Below, in pieces: positions 1-5,999 of a stretch of DNA of 7,693 bases. Numbering within the stretch: position 1 is the first letter of the stretch; every line of letters starts with the position of its first letter. The stretch lies in contig JASHVW010000222.1 of NCBI GenBank assembly GCA_030044395.1, positions 1 through 7,693 on the forward strand. Direction: 5' to 3'. Made by a program: the position numbers and the translations under genes. A model generated the notes under the pieces. It was not told the origin of the DNA. It ran no database searches and saw only the letters and a list, made by a program, of their open reading frames with translations. The stretch comes from Verrucomicrobiia bacterium. Lineage in GTDB: Bacteria; Verrucomicrobiota; Verrucomicrobiia; Limisphaerales; UBA11358.

Positions 1-1157
1 TCCGGGTCACGTGCCTGCGCCGCCCCGTTTTCTGACACGAAGTTCCGCGCAATTTCCGCGAAGTTCTGCATGTTCTGCCCAAACACCATCGCTTTGCCCA
101 GCGCCCCGGGTTCAATCGGATTTTGTCCGCCCGTCGCCGTCACGCTCTTGCCGACAAACACCACTGTCGCACATTCGTAGAAGAATCGCAACTCACCCGT
201 CGTGTTCACCAGCAAACATTCCACTTTGCCGTCTAAAAATGTCGAGTCGGTGCCGACCTGGTTGCGATAAACGAATTTGACCCCTCGGGCGCGCAGTTGC
301 CGGCCCACTTCCACGCAACGCTCGAAATGTCTGGGGACCAGCACCAGAAACAATTTGGGAAATTGCACCCGCAGCCGCTGCGCAATTTCCGCCAAAATGA
401 TTTCCTCCCCCTTATGCGTGCTGCCGCCGACCAGGACCGGGGCGTCCGGCGGCACGCCGAGCTGCCGAAACAACGCCGGCACATCCAGCGCCCACCGTTC
501 GTTCAGCCAGGCGGCGTCGAATTTCAAATTACCCACAACATGAATGGCTTCGGGACGGCAGCCAAGTTTGCGCAGCCGCTCCGCGTCTGTTCCATTTTGC
601 ACGCCAACGCCGGCGAATGAAGCGAACAGCGGGCGGAATAGAAAACCAAACCGTTTGTAGCCTCGAAAGGAGCGGTCAGAGAGGCGCGCATTCGCCAAAA
701 AAACCGGAATCTTCAAGTCCTGCGCGCGCCAGAGAAAATTAGGCCAAATTTCCGCTTCGGCCAGAATGATGGCCTCTGGATTAATCACCGCCAGGGCGTG
801 CCGGACCCATTTCCGGCGGTCAATCGGATAATAGATTTTGCTGATATACGTCGGCAGATGCTTTTTCAACTCGGCCATGCCCGTCGTGGTCGTGGTGGAG
901 ACGACGAATTTGACGTTGGGCATCCGCACTTCCAGCGCCCGAATCAATTGAGTGCATAGGTTAACCTCGCCGACGCTGACCGCGTGCATCCAGATGACGT
1001 GGCGGTTGGTCAGCGCCTGTTTGAGATTGGGGTTATAACGCGCGAACCGTTCGGGGAAACCGGGACGCCAGTTGCCGCGCCGCCACATCCGCCGGAAGTA
1101 ATACGGCGACGACAGCACAAAGAAAAACGCGAACAATATATTGTATAGTGTGCGCAC
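1..1157 (-). CDS. waaA: 3-deoxy-D-manno-octulosonic acid (Kdo) transferase, C-terminus cut by window edge
   Basis: This enzyme transfers Kdo from CMP-Kdo to lipid A precursor at the inner face of the cytoplasmic membrane, the first core step of LPS synthesis. 385 codons are visible without a stop; the family is usually about 420-430 residues, so roughly 40 are missing. The N-terminus has one hydrophobic anchor (about residues 4-21). Next comes the HAVSVGE motif, with the expected catalytic Glu at 64, then a Thr-rich STTTTTG at 87-93 and AEAEIWPN at 133-140. NARLSDRSF lies at 156-164, GNLKFD at 209-214, GGSTHKGEE at 244-252, VPRHFER at 274-280 and TGGQNPIEPG at 342-351. The last is the family's C-terminal nucleotide-binding signature. 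I chose a GTG start because the MRTLYNILF N-terminus fits the family; GAGGG lies 10 bases upstream (1168-1172). A TTG three codons earlier is an alternative. The gene lies 75 bases behind the transporter on the same strand with no terminator between, so co-transcription is likely. Confidence 0.95.
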   Translation of the reverse strand, partial: MRTLYNILFAFFFVLSSPYYFRRMWRRGNWRPGFPERFARYNPNLKQALTNRHVIWMHAVSVGEVNLCTQLIRALEVRMPNVKFVVSTTTTTGMAELKKHLPTYISKIYYPIDRRKWVRHALAVINPEAIILAEAEIWPNFLWRAQDLKIPVFLANARLSDRSFRGYKRFGFLFRPLFASFAGVGVQNGTDAERLRKLGCRPEAIHVVGNLKFDAAWLNERWALDVPALFRQLGVPPDAPVLVGGSTHKGEEIILAEIAQRLRVQFPKLFLVLVPRHFERCVEVGRQLRARGVKFVYRNQVGTDSTFLDGKVECLLVNTTGELRFFYECATVVFVGKSVTATGGQNPIEPGALGKAMVFGQNMQNFAEIARNFVSENGAAQARDP

Positions 1158-1232
1158 TCCGATCAAACCCTCGATAAGTTAATGGATTAAGACGCCTGAT
1201 ACACGGAAATGTTTCACAGTCGTTACAAAAAA

Positions 1233-2489
1233 TCAATGAAAGAAAATCAGCCAGACCGCCGCCAATACTGGCGCCAGGAATGGCAACGCGAATTTCCAGA
1301 TAAATCCCCAAAAGCTGGGGGCGGCGATTTCTTGGCGGTCGGCGATGGCTTTGATCATGAAATTCGGGCCGTTGCCGATATAAGTGGCTGCGCCAAAGAA
1401 GACAGAGCCGAGACTGACCGCCAGAACGCCCGCAGTGTTATGCATGAGGAGCCCGGAGACATTATCCATGCCGCTGCTTCCCATCAGCGCGCTTAGAAAT
1501 CCGAGATATGTGGGGGCGTTGTCCAGAATCGCCGACAGCCCGCCGGTGCCCCAATAAAAGATCTCTGGTTGAGGATTTGCGCCCAAAATATCGCGCGCAT
1601 GAGCCCGCAGCAAATCAAGCGCAGGCATCATCGTTGCGAAGATTCCGGCGAACAAAACGGCGACTTCAATGAAAGGATGAAAATCGAATTCGTTCTTCTC
1701 GTGAAAATGCCTAAGATGCCGTCGCGTTATCGTCCAGGAACCCAGCGCGGCCGCTGCCATGATGGCTTCGCGCAAAAAGGCCGGCTTTTCGATGAACACC
1801 GCACCGATAATCACCGCAATAAAAAACAAGTTCGGCAGACCACTGAAGCTCCATTTTTCGCGTTCAGTTTTAACGGAAAGCTCCGGTGCCCGGAAATGAT
1901 GGAATTTGTCCACCACATAAAACATTGCCAGCAAAAGGCCGGTGGCAACAAGCCATTCCGGCCAGCAATGTTCCGTCACCCACCAAAACGGCACGCCTTG
2001 CAGGTAGCCGAGGAAGAGCGGCGGGTCTCCAATAGGCGTGAGGCATCCGCCAACGTTGGCAACTATAAAGATAAAAAACACAAGATGATGGGCGCGGCAA
2101 CGATGCTTATTGGCATAAATCCACGGTTGGATGAGCAACATCGCCGCGCCGGTGGTGCCTAGAACATTTGCCGCCATCGCGCCTGCAAACAAAAAGAGCG
2201 TGTTCGCCAGCGGCGTGGCGTTGCTGTTGAGGCGTAGCTGAATGCCGCCGCTGACGACAAAGAGTGAGCCAATCAACGCGATAAAACTGATATATTCGTG
2301 TGCCAAATGCAGGATTTCCGCAGAAGCGTGCAATTCCGCAAGATAATAGACGAAGTTAATGGCCCCCAGGCCCAGCGCGACTTTGGGATAATGCCTCCGC
2401 CACCACTCCGGCGCGAGCACGGGTGCCGCCGCCATGGAGACGAGCAGCAACACGAACGGCAATACCAGCAAGGCATTGGGCAAAACCAT
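1233..2489 (-). CDS. Polytopic ion transporter, CitMHS_2 / NhaD-like sodium:proton antiporter family
   Basis: A 418-residue integral membrane protein with about 10-12 hydrophobic segments, in the ion-transporter superfamily that includes NhaD, ArsB and CitMHS. Two half-repeats are visible. The first carries NVLGTTGAAMLLIQP (109-122) and NVGGCLTPIGDPP (145-157). The second carries SAILDNAPTYLGF (319-331) and YIGNGPNFMIKA (370-381). This pairing of an Asn/Thr-rich loop with a Gly-rich GNGPN or GDPP loop in each half is typical of the fold's substrate and ion sites. It most resembles the Pfam 'putative citrate transport' family PF16980, often annotated as sodium:proton antiporter. The substrate cannot be settled from sequence: Na+/H+ exchange or a dicarboxylate/citrate are both possible. 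The ATG is the first in frame after a stop, but no Shine-Dalgarno is visible. The gene is divergent from the DUF2061 gene (91-base gap) and probably co-transcribed with waaA. Confidence 0.85.
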   Translation of the reverse strand: MVLPNALLVLPFVLLLVSMAAAPVLAPEWWRRHYPKVALGLGAINFVYYLAELHASAEILHLAHEYISFIALIGSLFVVSGGIQLRLNSNATPLANTLFLFAGAMAANVLGTTGAAMLLIQPWIYANKHRCRAHHLVFFIFIVANVGGCLTPIGDPPLFLGYLQGVPFWWVTEHCWPEWLVATGLLLAMFYVVDKFHHFRAPELSVKTEREKWSFSGLPNLFFIAVIIGAVFIEKPAFLREAIMAAAALGSWTITRRHLRHFHEKNEFDFHPFIEVAVLFAGIFATMMPALDLLRAHARDILGANPQPEIFYWGTGGLSAILDNAPTYLGFLSALMGSSGMDNVSGLLMHNTAGVLAVSLGSVFFGAATYIGNGPNFMIKAIADRQEIAAPSFWGFIWKFALPFLAPVLAAVWLIFFH

Positions 2490-2580
2490 GCCATTCAGGT
2501 TGCGCTGCCGGCGGAAAGGGGGTCAAACAGAAACCGCGGACTTTGTTTGAATTTGTGCCGATGTTTTTTTAGCTTTCGGG

Positions 2581-2817
2581 ATGGTTGAAAAACATTACCG
2601 CAGTTTCGTCAAGGCTGTTTCCTGGCGTTTCGCTGGCAGCATGGACACGATGATCATTTCCTTGATCATCACGGGTAAGATCAAATGGGCGCTGAGCATC
2701 AGCGGCGTGGAACTGTTCACCAAGGTTCTTCTGTTCTATGTCCATGAACGGGTCTGGAATAAAATCCCATTGGGGCGAATCGAGGAACCGAAAGACAAAC
2801 CCAGTTTCGAGATCTGA
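2581..2817 (+). CDS. DUF2061 family small membrane protein
   Basis: A 78-residue protein matching the DUF2061 (PF09834) pattern. It has an N-terminal RSFVKAVSWR (7-16), an Asp after the first helix start (D22), TGKIKWALSI (31-40), GVELFTK (42-48) and the diagnostic YVHERVWNKI (53-62). Two hydrophobic stretches, about 23-31 and 36-54, would form a short helical hairpin in the membrane. The function of the family is unknown; relatives occur alone or beside/fused to sulfate-assimilation genes, but no such gene is seen here. Only CGGG directly precedes the ATG, so ribosome binding looks weak. A poor promoter candidate (TTGAAT at 2547-2552 and TAGCTT at 2570-2575, 17 apart) is the best I can find. 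The 14-residue tail after residue 64 is charged and cytosolic-like. The stop lies 7 bases from the convergent tRNA. Confidence 0.88.
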   Translation: MVEKHYRSFVKAVSWRFAGSMDTMIISLIITGKIKWALSISGVELFTKVLLFYVHERVWNKIPLGRIEEPKDKPSFEI

Positions 2818-2824
2818 AAAGAAA

Positions 2825-2900
2825 TGGGGTGGTCGACGGGACTCGAACCCGCAACATCCAGAACCACAATCTGGGGCTCTACCATTGAGCTACGGCCACC
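2825..2900 (-). tRNA. tRNA-His (anticodon GTG)
   Basis: The minus strand folds as a full cloverleaf. The anticodon stem CCAGA/TCTGG encloses a TTGTGGT loop with GTG at 2867-2865, reading His codons. The D arm is GCTC/GAGC and the T arm GCGGG/CCCGT around TTCGAGT. The extra 5' G (G-1, position 2900) opposite discriminator C73 (2828), the hallmark of tRNA-His, is encoded in the gene, as is the 3' CCA (2825-2827). The acceptor stem pairs at six of seven positions; position 5:68 is C opposite A. The gene stands alone and convergent to the DUF2061 gene. Bases just past the CCA are T-rich, but no terminator hairpin is clear. Confidence 0.96.
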
Positions 2901-2912
2901 AGCCGGTTTTTG

Positions 2913-2941
2913 AGAATAATTTTTACAAGACCCCGCGTCAA
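2913..2941 (-). promoter_or_regulatory. Sigma70-type promoter of tRNA-His
   Basis: On the minus strand, TTGACG (-35, 2936-2941, 5 of 6 consensus bases) and TATTCT (-10, 2913-2918, 4 of 6) are separated by exactly 17 bases. Predicted initiation falls about 5-7 bases before the G-1 of the tRNA, a normal short tRNA leader. This is the best-placed promoter in the window by position and spacing. Confidence 0.75.
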
Positions 2942-2975
2942 GATTTTGCAATCGGCAAATGGGAACGCTCCAAGA

Positions 2976-3004
2976 TTGCCAACGGTGTCCTCGCATATTA
3001 GAAT
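2976..3004 (+). promoter_or_regulatory. Candidate sigma70-type promoter of scpAB
   Basis: TTGCCA (-35, 2976-2981) and TAGAAT (-10, 2999-3004), each 5 of 6 consensus bases, are 17 bases apart. Initiation would be near 3010-3012, only about 5-7 bases before the scpA ATG at 3017, giving a nearly leaderless mRNA. That fits the absence of any Shine-Dalgarno there. It is divergent from, and about 35 bases away from, the tRNA-His promoter. Confidence 0.6.
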
Positions 3005-3016
3005 CCTCCCCGGTTC

Positions 3017-3847
3017 ATGTCCGCATACAAAGAATACAAAGTCCAATTCGAAGTCTTTGAAGGCCCGCTCGATTTGCTGCTGTACCTCATCAAAAAAGAG
3101 GAGGTGGACATTTACGAGGTCAACCTCACAAAACTCGCCACGCAGTTCGTCGACTACATTGATACCATGCGGCTCCTGGATTTGGAAATCGCAGGCGAGT
3201 TTTTGGTGATGGCCTCAACGCTCATGTATATCAAGAGCCGCGAATTGCTCCCGGTGGATCAACAGCCGCAAATCGAAGGCGAGGACGAAGGCCAGGACCC
3301 GCGCTGGGAACTCATCCGGCAACTGGTCGAATATAAAAAATTCAAGGACGCCGCCGCACAACTTCAAACGCTCGAAGCGCGGCAGGAGAACATTTTTCCG
3401 CGCCTGCCGTCAAAACTCGAATTCGAATCCGCCGCGCCCGCGCCCAAGCCGGACGTTTCGATCTTTGACCTGCTTAACGCCGTCAACACCGTCCTCAAAC
3501 GTTTCGAGCAGCGTCAAGGCGCCGACCGTGATATTTTCGAAGACCAATGGACCGTCGGCGAAAAAATCGAATTTATTCTTAAAATCATTTCCGGACGCGG
3601 TGCCATTAAATTTTCCGAGCTATTTGAAAATGCCGCCAGCCGGTCCGAAGTGGTCTGCACGTTTCTGGCGTTGCTGGAGCTCATCCGTCTGAAACAACTG
3701 GTCTGCGCGCAGCCGGAACCGTTTGGCGAAATTGAAATCACCCGGGCGCAAATGGTGATGGTCGCTGCCGCGCCGGTGGCCGCCGCTGAACCAGCCGCCG
3801 CTTCACACTCTGAAATTTCAAGTCCGCAACCAACTCATGGAACTTAA
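3017..3847 (+). CDS. scpA: Segregation and condensation protein A
   Basis: ScpA is the kleisin of the bacterial Smc-ScpA-ScpB condensin, bridging the Smc heads and binding an ScpB dimer to compact and separate chromosomes. The 276-residue product has the kleisin N-terminal domain, with YKVQFEVFEGPLDLLL (7-22) and then EVDIYEVNLTKLATQF (29-44). The conserved helix FLVMASTLMYIKSRELLP (62-79) follows. The middle holds LVEYKKFKDAA (103-113), part of the ScpB-binding region. A C-terminal winged helix (about 178-245) ends in FLALLELIRLKQL and would bind the partner Smc head. The last 27 residues are an Ala/Pro-rich, probably disordered tail. The ATG gives the family's usual N-terminus; no Shine-Dalgarno precedes it. 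It overlaps scpB by 11 bases. No smc gene is visible here, which is common since scpAB is often unlinked. Confidence 0.96.
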   Translation: MSAYKEYKVQFEVFEGPLDLLLYLIKKEEVDIYEVNLTKLATQFVDYIDTMRLLDLEIAGEFLVMASTLMYIKSRELLPVDQQPQIEGEDEGQDPRWELIRQLVEYKKFKDAAAQLQTLEARQENIFPRLPSKLEFESAAPAPKPDVSIFDLLNAVNTVLKRFEQRQGADRDIFEDQWTVGEKIEFILKIISGRGAIKFSELFENAASRSEVVCTFLALLELIRLKQLVCAQPEPFGEIEITRAQMVMVAAAPVAAAEPAAASHSEISSPQPTHGT

Positions 3848-4529
3848 ATTCATTCTCGAATCGTTGCTGTTCTCCGCGCAAAAACCGCTCTCGGTCAAGG
3901 AACTGCGCGAAATCCTCGCCGGCGCCGCCGAAGCCGAAGATGCCGATACAACCGCCAAGTCATTGGCCAAAACCAAGGAAGGCGAATTGACGGCTGCACT
4001 GGACCAACTCGCGCACGAACACGAGGTCGCCGGGCGCAGCTACCGGTTGGCCTGTGTCGCCGGCGCATGGCAGTTCGTCACTCAACCGGATTTTGCCCCA
4101 TGGCTGAAAGCGTTGGTCGGTCAAAAAATCCGGCCTGCCCGGCTCTCGCAGCCCGCTTTGGAAACGCTGGCCATTATCGCGTATCGCCAGCCGATGACAC
4201 GCGCCGAGGTCGAGCAGATTCGCGGTGTAAACGTGGACGGTGTCATGCAGACGCTGACCGAACGCGGTCTCGTCGAGTCGGTCGGCCGGGCGGAAGTTGT
4301 CGGGCGCCCGCAGACTTACGGAACTACACCGCTGTTCCTGGAATATTTCGGTCTGCGCAGTTTGGAAGATTTGCCGGCTGCGGACGAACTCCGGCGTGTT
4401 CCGCTTGAGAAACCGCCGGGGCCGGTGACCGTCGAATCCGGCCTGGCCACCAATCCTCCGGAGCAGTTGAACCTCGAAAACAAGGCCTCCGAAACGGCCG
4501 AAACTGAAAAACCCTTAAGTCCACCATAA
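3837..4529 (+). CDS. scpB: Segregation and condensation protein B
   Basis: ScpB dimerises and wraps the central part of ScpA, regulating the Smc ATPase. The 230-residue product has two winged-helix domains. The first begins ELKFILESLLFSAQKPLSVKEL (2-23). The second contains LSQPALETLAIIAYRQP (103-119), then TRAEVEQIRGVNVDG (121-135). The strongly conserved GRPQTYGTTPLFLEYFGL (156-173) follows and ends in LEDLP. A loop of about 20 polar residues (29-50), longer than in compact family members, separates early helices of the first domain. Residues after about 187 are a Pro/Glu-rich tail, probably disordered. Its ATG lies inside the end of scpA in another frame with no Shine-Dalgarno, so translational coupling to scpA is likely. 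Confidence 0.96.
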   Translation: MELKFILESLLFSAQKPLSVKELREILAGAAEAEDADTTAKSLAKTKEGELTAALDQLAHEHEVAGRSYRLACVAGAWQFVTQPDFAPWLKALVGQKIRPARLSQPALETLAIIAYRQPMTRAEVEQIRGVNVDGVMQTLTERGLVESVGRAEVVGRPQTYGTTPLFLEYFGLRSLEDLPAADELRRVPLEKPPGPVTVESGLATNPPEQLNLENKASETAETEKPLSPP

Positions 4530-4650
4530 GGCTGGACGGCAAGGGAATTGAGGGCAAAGAAATAAAGGCGCTTGTCAGAACTCAAAACTTTTCCTTGCCC
4601 CGTTCCTTTGACATGAGTCGGTTTGCAGTCGCCTCCAATAATTTCCGTTC

Positions 4651-4678
4651 TTGAATTTCGACGATTAATCCGTAAATT
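4651..4678 (+). promoter_or_regulatory. Weak candidate promoter for the aminotransferase gene
   Basis: TTGAAT (4651-4656) and TAAATT (4673-4678), each 4 of 6 consensus bases and 16 apart, would start transcription about 8-10 bases before the ATG at 4694. A perfect TTGACA occurs at 4608-4613 but has no acceptable -10 at 16-18 bases. The 164-base gap after scpB contains no convincing terminator, so read-through from scpAB is also possible. Confidence 0.3.
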
Positions 4679-4693
4679 CACCGCGCTCAAATT

Positions 4694-5866
4694 ATGAATT
4701 ATAAAATTTCCAAAGCTGCCGCGTCGCTGTCGCCATCGCTCACCCTTGCCATTGATGCCAAAGCCAAGGCAATGAAGGCCGCCGGCGAGGATGTCGTGGG
4801 TTTCGGTGCGGGCGAACCGGATTTTGACACGCCGCAGCATATCAAGGACGCCGCCGCCAAGGCGCTGGCCGCCGGTTTTACCAAATACACGCCCAGCAGT
4901 GGCATTCCTGAATTGCGGGAGGCCATCGCGGAAAAATTCAAGCGCGAGAACGGGCTGAATTACAAACCGTCGCAGGTCATCGTCTCTTGCGGCGGAAAGC
5001 ATTCCTGTTTCAACGTCATCATGGCCACGTGCGAAGCGGGCGATGAAGTCATCATTCCCGCGCCATATTGGTTGAGCTATCCGGAAATGGTCAAGCTGGC
5101 CGGCGCCAAACCCGTTGTTTTGCAAACATCGGACAAAACTGAATTCAAAGTCACCCCGCTGCAATTGCGCGCCGCCATCACGCCAAACACGCGGCTGTTC
5201 ATTTTGAACTCGCCCAGCAACCCGACCGGCTCGGTCTATTCGCCGGACGAAGTCAAGGCGCTCGGGGATATTTGCGTCGAGAAAAACGTGCTTATCATGA
5301 GCGACGAAATCTATGAGCAGTTGCTTTACGACAATGCGAAGGTCAGAAGCGTGGCCGGTTTTTCGCCCGAGCACCAGGCGCATACCGTTATCGTCCACGG
5401 CTTCGCAAAAGCGTGGAGCATGACCGGCTGGCGGTTGGGTTTCCTGGCCGCGCCGGAGCCGATTGCCAGGGCGATTGACGCTGTGCAAAGCCACAGCACA
5501 AGCAATCCGACGTCGTTTGCGCAAAAAGGTGGAGTCGCCGCGCTCACCGGCCCGCAGGATCATCTGCCAAAATGGCTCGCGGAGTTTGATAAGCGCCGCC
5601 GCTTCGCACACCAAAAGCTGAATTCTATTCCCGGAATTTCCTGCGTGAACGCCAGAGGCGCGTTTTATCTGTTCCCGAATATTTCCGAAACCAGGCTCAA
5701 GTCGTCCGACTTTTGCGCCAAATTGCTGGAGGCGGAGAAGGTTGCCGCCGTTCCCGGAATTGCATTTGGCGCGGACGATTACGTCCGCTTGAGCTATGCC
5801 ACCAGCATGGCAAACATCGAAAAGGGATTGGAGCGGATTGAGCGGTTTTGTCGAAGTTTGGCGTGA
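4694..5866 (+). CDS. aspC: Aspartate aminotransferase, class I fold, bacterial type Ib
   Basis: A PLP-dependent cytosolic enzyme interconverting aspartate plus 2-oxoglutarate and oxaloacetate plus glutamate. The 390 residues match the Thermus-type (Ib) aminotransferase length. Visible elements are GAGEPDFDTP (38-47), TKYTPSSGIPELREAIA (63-79) and the cofactor-stacking APYW (123-126). SPSNPTGS (173-180) carries Asn176, and SDEIYE (203-208) has Asp204 for the pyridine nitrogen and Tyr207. The Schiff-base Lys239 sits in FAKAWSMTGWRLGF, and YVRLSYA (363-369) has Arg365 for the substrate alpha-carboxylate. Lys102 in GGKHSCFN corresponds, by my alignment from memory, to the Thermus lysine that binds the distal carboxylate, supporting an acidic substrate. 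Prephenate aminotransferase activity, known for some Ib members, cannot be excluded. No Shine-Dalgarno precedes the ATG, but MNYKISKAAASLSPS is a normal family start. It ends at a strong terminator. Confidence 0.93.
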   Translation: MNYKISKAAASLSPSLTLAIDAKAKAMKAAGEDVVGFGAGEPDFDTPQHIKDAAAKALAAGFTKYTPSSGIPELREAIAEKFKRENGLNYKPSQVIVSCGGKHSCFNVIMATCEAGDEVIIPAPYWLSYPEMVKLAGAKPVVLQTSDKTEFKVTPLQLRAAITPNTRLFILNSPSNPTGSVYSPDEVKALGDICVEKNVLIMSDEIYEQLLYDNAKVRSVAGFSPEHQAHTVIVHGFAKAWSMTGWRLGFLAAPEPIARAIDAVQSHSTSNPTSFAQKGGVAALTGPQDHLPKWLAEFDKRRRFAHQKLNSIPGISCVNARGAFYLFPNISETRLKSSDFCAKLLEAEKVAAVPGIAFGADDYVRLSYATSMANIEKGLERIERFCRSLA

Positions 5867-5931
5867 TTTATTCACAATTTACACGGGCCGCAAGCGATTG
5901 CGGCCCTTTTTGTTGCAAAATTGTGAATAAA
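5867..5931. repeat. 14-bp perfect inverted repeat enclosing the terminator
   Basis: TTTATTCACAATTT (5867-5880) starts at the base after the aminotransferase stop. Its exact reverse complement AAATTGTGAATAAA lies at 5918-5931. The GC-rich terminator hairpin sits between the arms, so RNA or single-stranded DNA could form a long two-part stem. Each arm contains a TTATTCACA 9-mer. Confidence 0.85.
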
Positions 5932-5942
5932 AATGTGAATAA
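5868..5942. promoter_or_regulatory. Cluster of three DnaA-box-like 9-mers
   Basis: TTATTCACA occurs on the plus strand at 5868-5876 and on the minus strand at 5922-5930 and 5934-5942. All three fit the strict DnaA-box consensus TTATNCACA. The two minus-strand copies are 12 bases apart in an AT-rich stretch (5916-5954). The sequence match is exact; DnaA binding is inference, and the copies at 5868 and 5922 are also arms of one inverted repeat, so they may not be independent. Confidence 0.4.
5885..5911 (+). terminator. Rho-independent terminator of the aminotransferase gene
   Basis: A 9-bp perfect stem GGGCCGCAA/TTGCGGCCC (5885-5893 with 5898-5906) closes on a GCGA loop, a stable GNRA tetraloop, and is followed directly by TTTTTGTT. 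It lies 18 bases after the stop codon. No T-run follows on the opposite strand, so it should act in one direction. Confidence 0.93.
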
Positions 5943-5945
5943 AAG
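5922..5945 (+). repeat. Two tandem 12-base units TGTGAATAAAAR
   Basis: TGTGAATAAAAA (5922-5933) is followed at once by TGTGAATAAAAG (5934-5945), 11 of 12 bases identical. The 12-base period is slightly more than one helical turn. Each unit contains a reverse-strand DnaA-box-like 9-mer. Confidence 0.8.
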
Positions 5946-5954
5946 TTCACATTT
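5931..5954. promoter_or_regulatory. Palindrome AAATGTGAA-N6-TTCACATTT, possible operator
   Basis: A 9-bp perfect inverted repeat with spacer TAAAAG lies 46-69 bases before the glycosyltransferase start. The half-sites TGTGA and TCACA with AAA/TTT flanks look like CRP/FNR-family sites, but they are 8 bases apart rather than the canonical 6. Its right half TTCACA (5946-5951) is also 17 bases from TAACAA (5969-5974), a poor -35/-10 pair (only 3 of 6 in the -10). Either a dimeric regulator site or part of the promoter would explain it. Confidence 0.4.
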
Positions 5955-5999
5955 CCGACACATGGTCGTAACAAGGATGAAATAGGGTTACCATGCGGC

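Noticed and set aside
11..620. Several plus-strand open frames in the first 620 bases.
   Set aside because: They are shadows of waaA on the minus strand, whose motifs run continuously through this region.
1569..2162. A 197-codon plus-strand open frame.
   Set aside because: It is antisense to the transporter, whose membrane segments and motifs are convincing; the translation is low in structure and rich in Arg, His and Gln.
2736..3001. Overlapping open frames on both strands across the tRNA-His gene.
   Set aside because: Their translations (for example GGRRDSNPQHPEPQ and SSMVEPQIVVLDVAGS) are the well-known artefacts of translating tRNA sequence, often misannotated as hypothetical proteins.
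4519..4537. Possible terminator hairpin GTCCA/TGGAC at the end of scpB.
   Set aside because: Only 5 bp with a 9-base loop, overlapping the stop codon and with no T-run after it.
4316..5875. A 519-codon open frame on the minus strand.
   Set aside because: It is antisense to the end of scpB and all of the aminotransferase gene, crosses both, and its Arg/Gly-rich translation shows no recognisable domain. It is a shadow of high-GC codon use on the real genes.
5946..5974. Promoter TTCACA-N17-TAACAA for the fusion gene.
   Set aside because: Spacing is right, but the -10 matches only 3 of 6 consensus bases; not strong enough to list as a promoter of its own.
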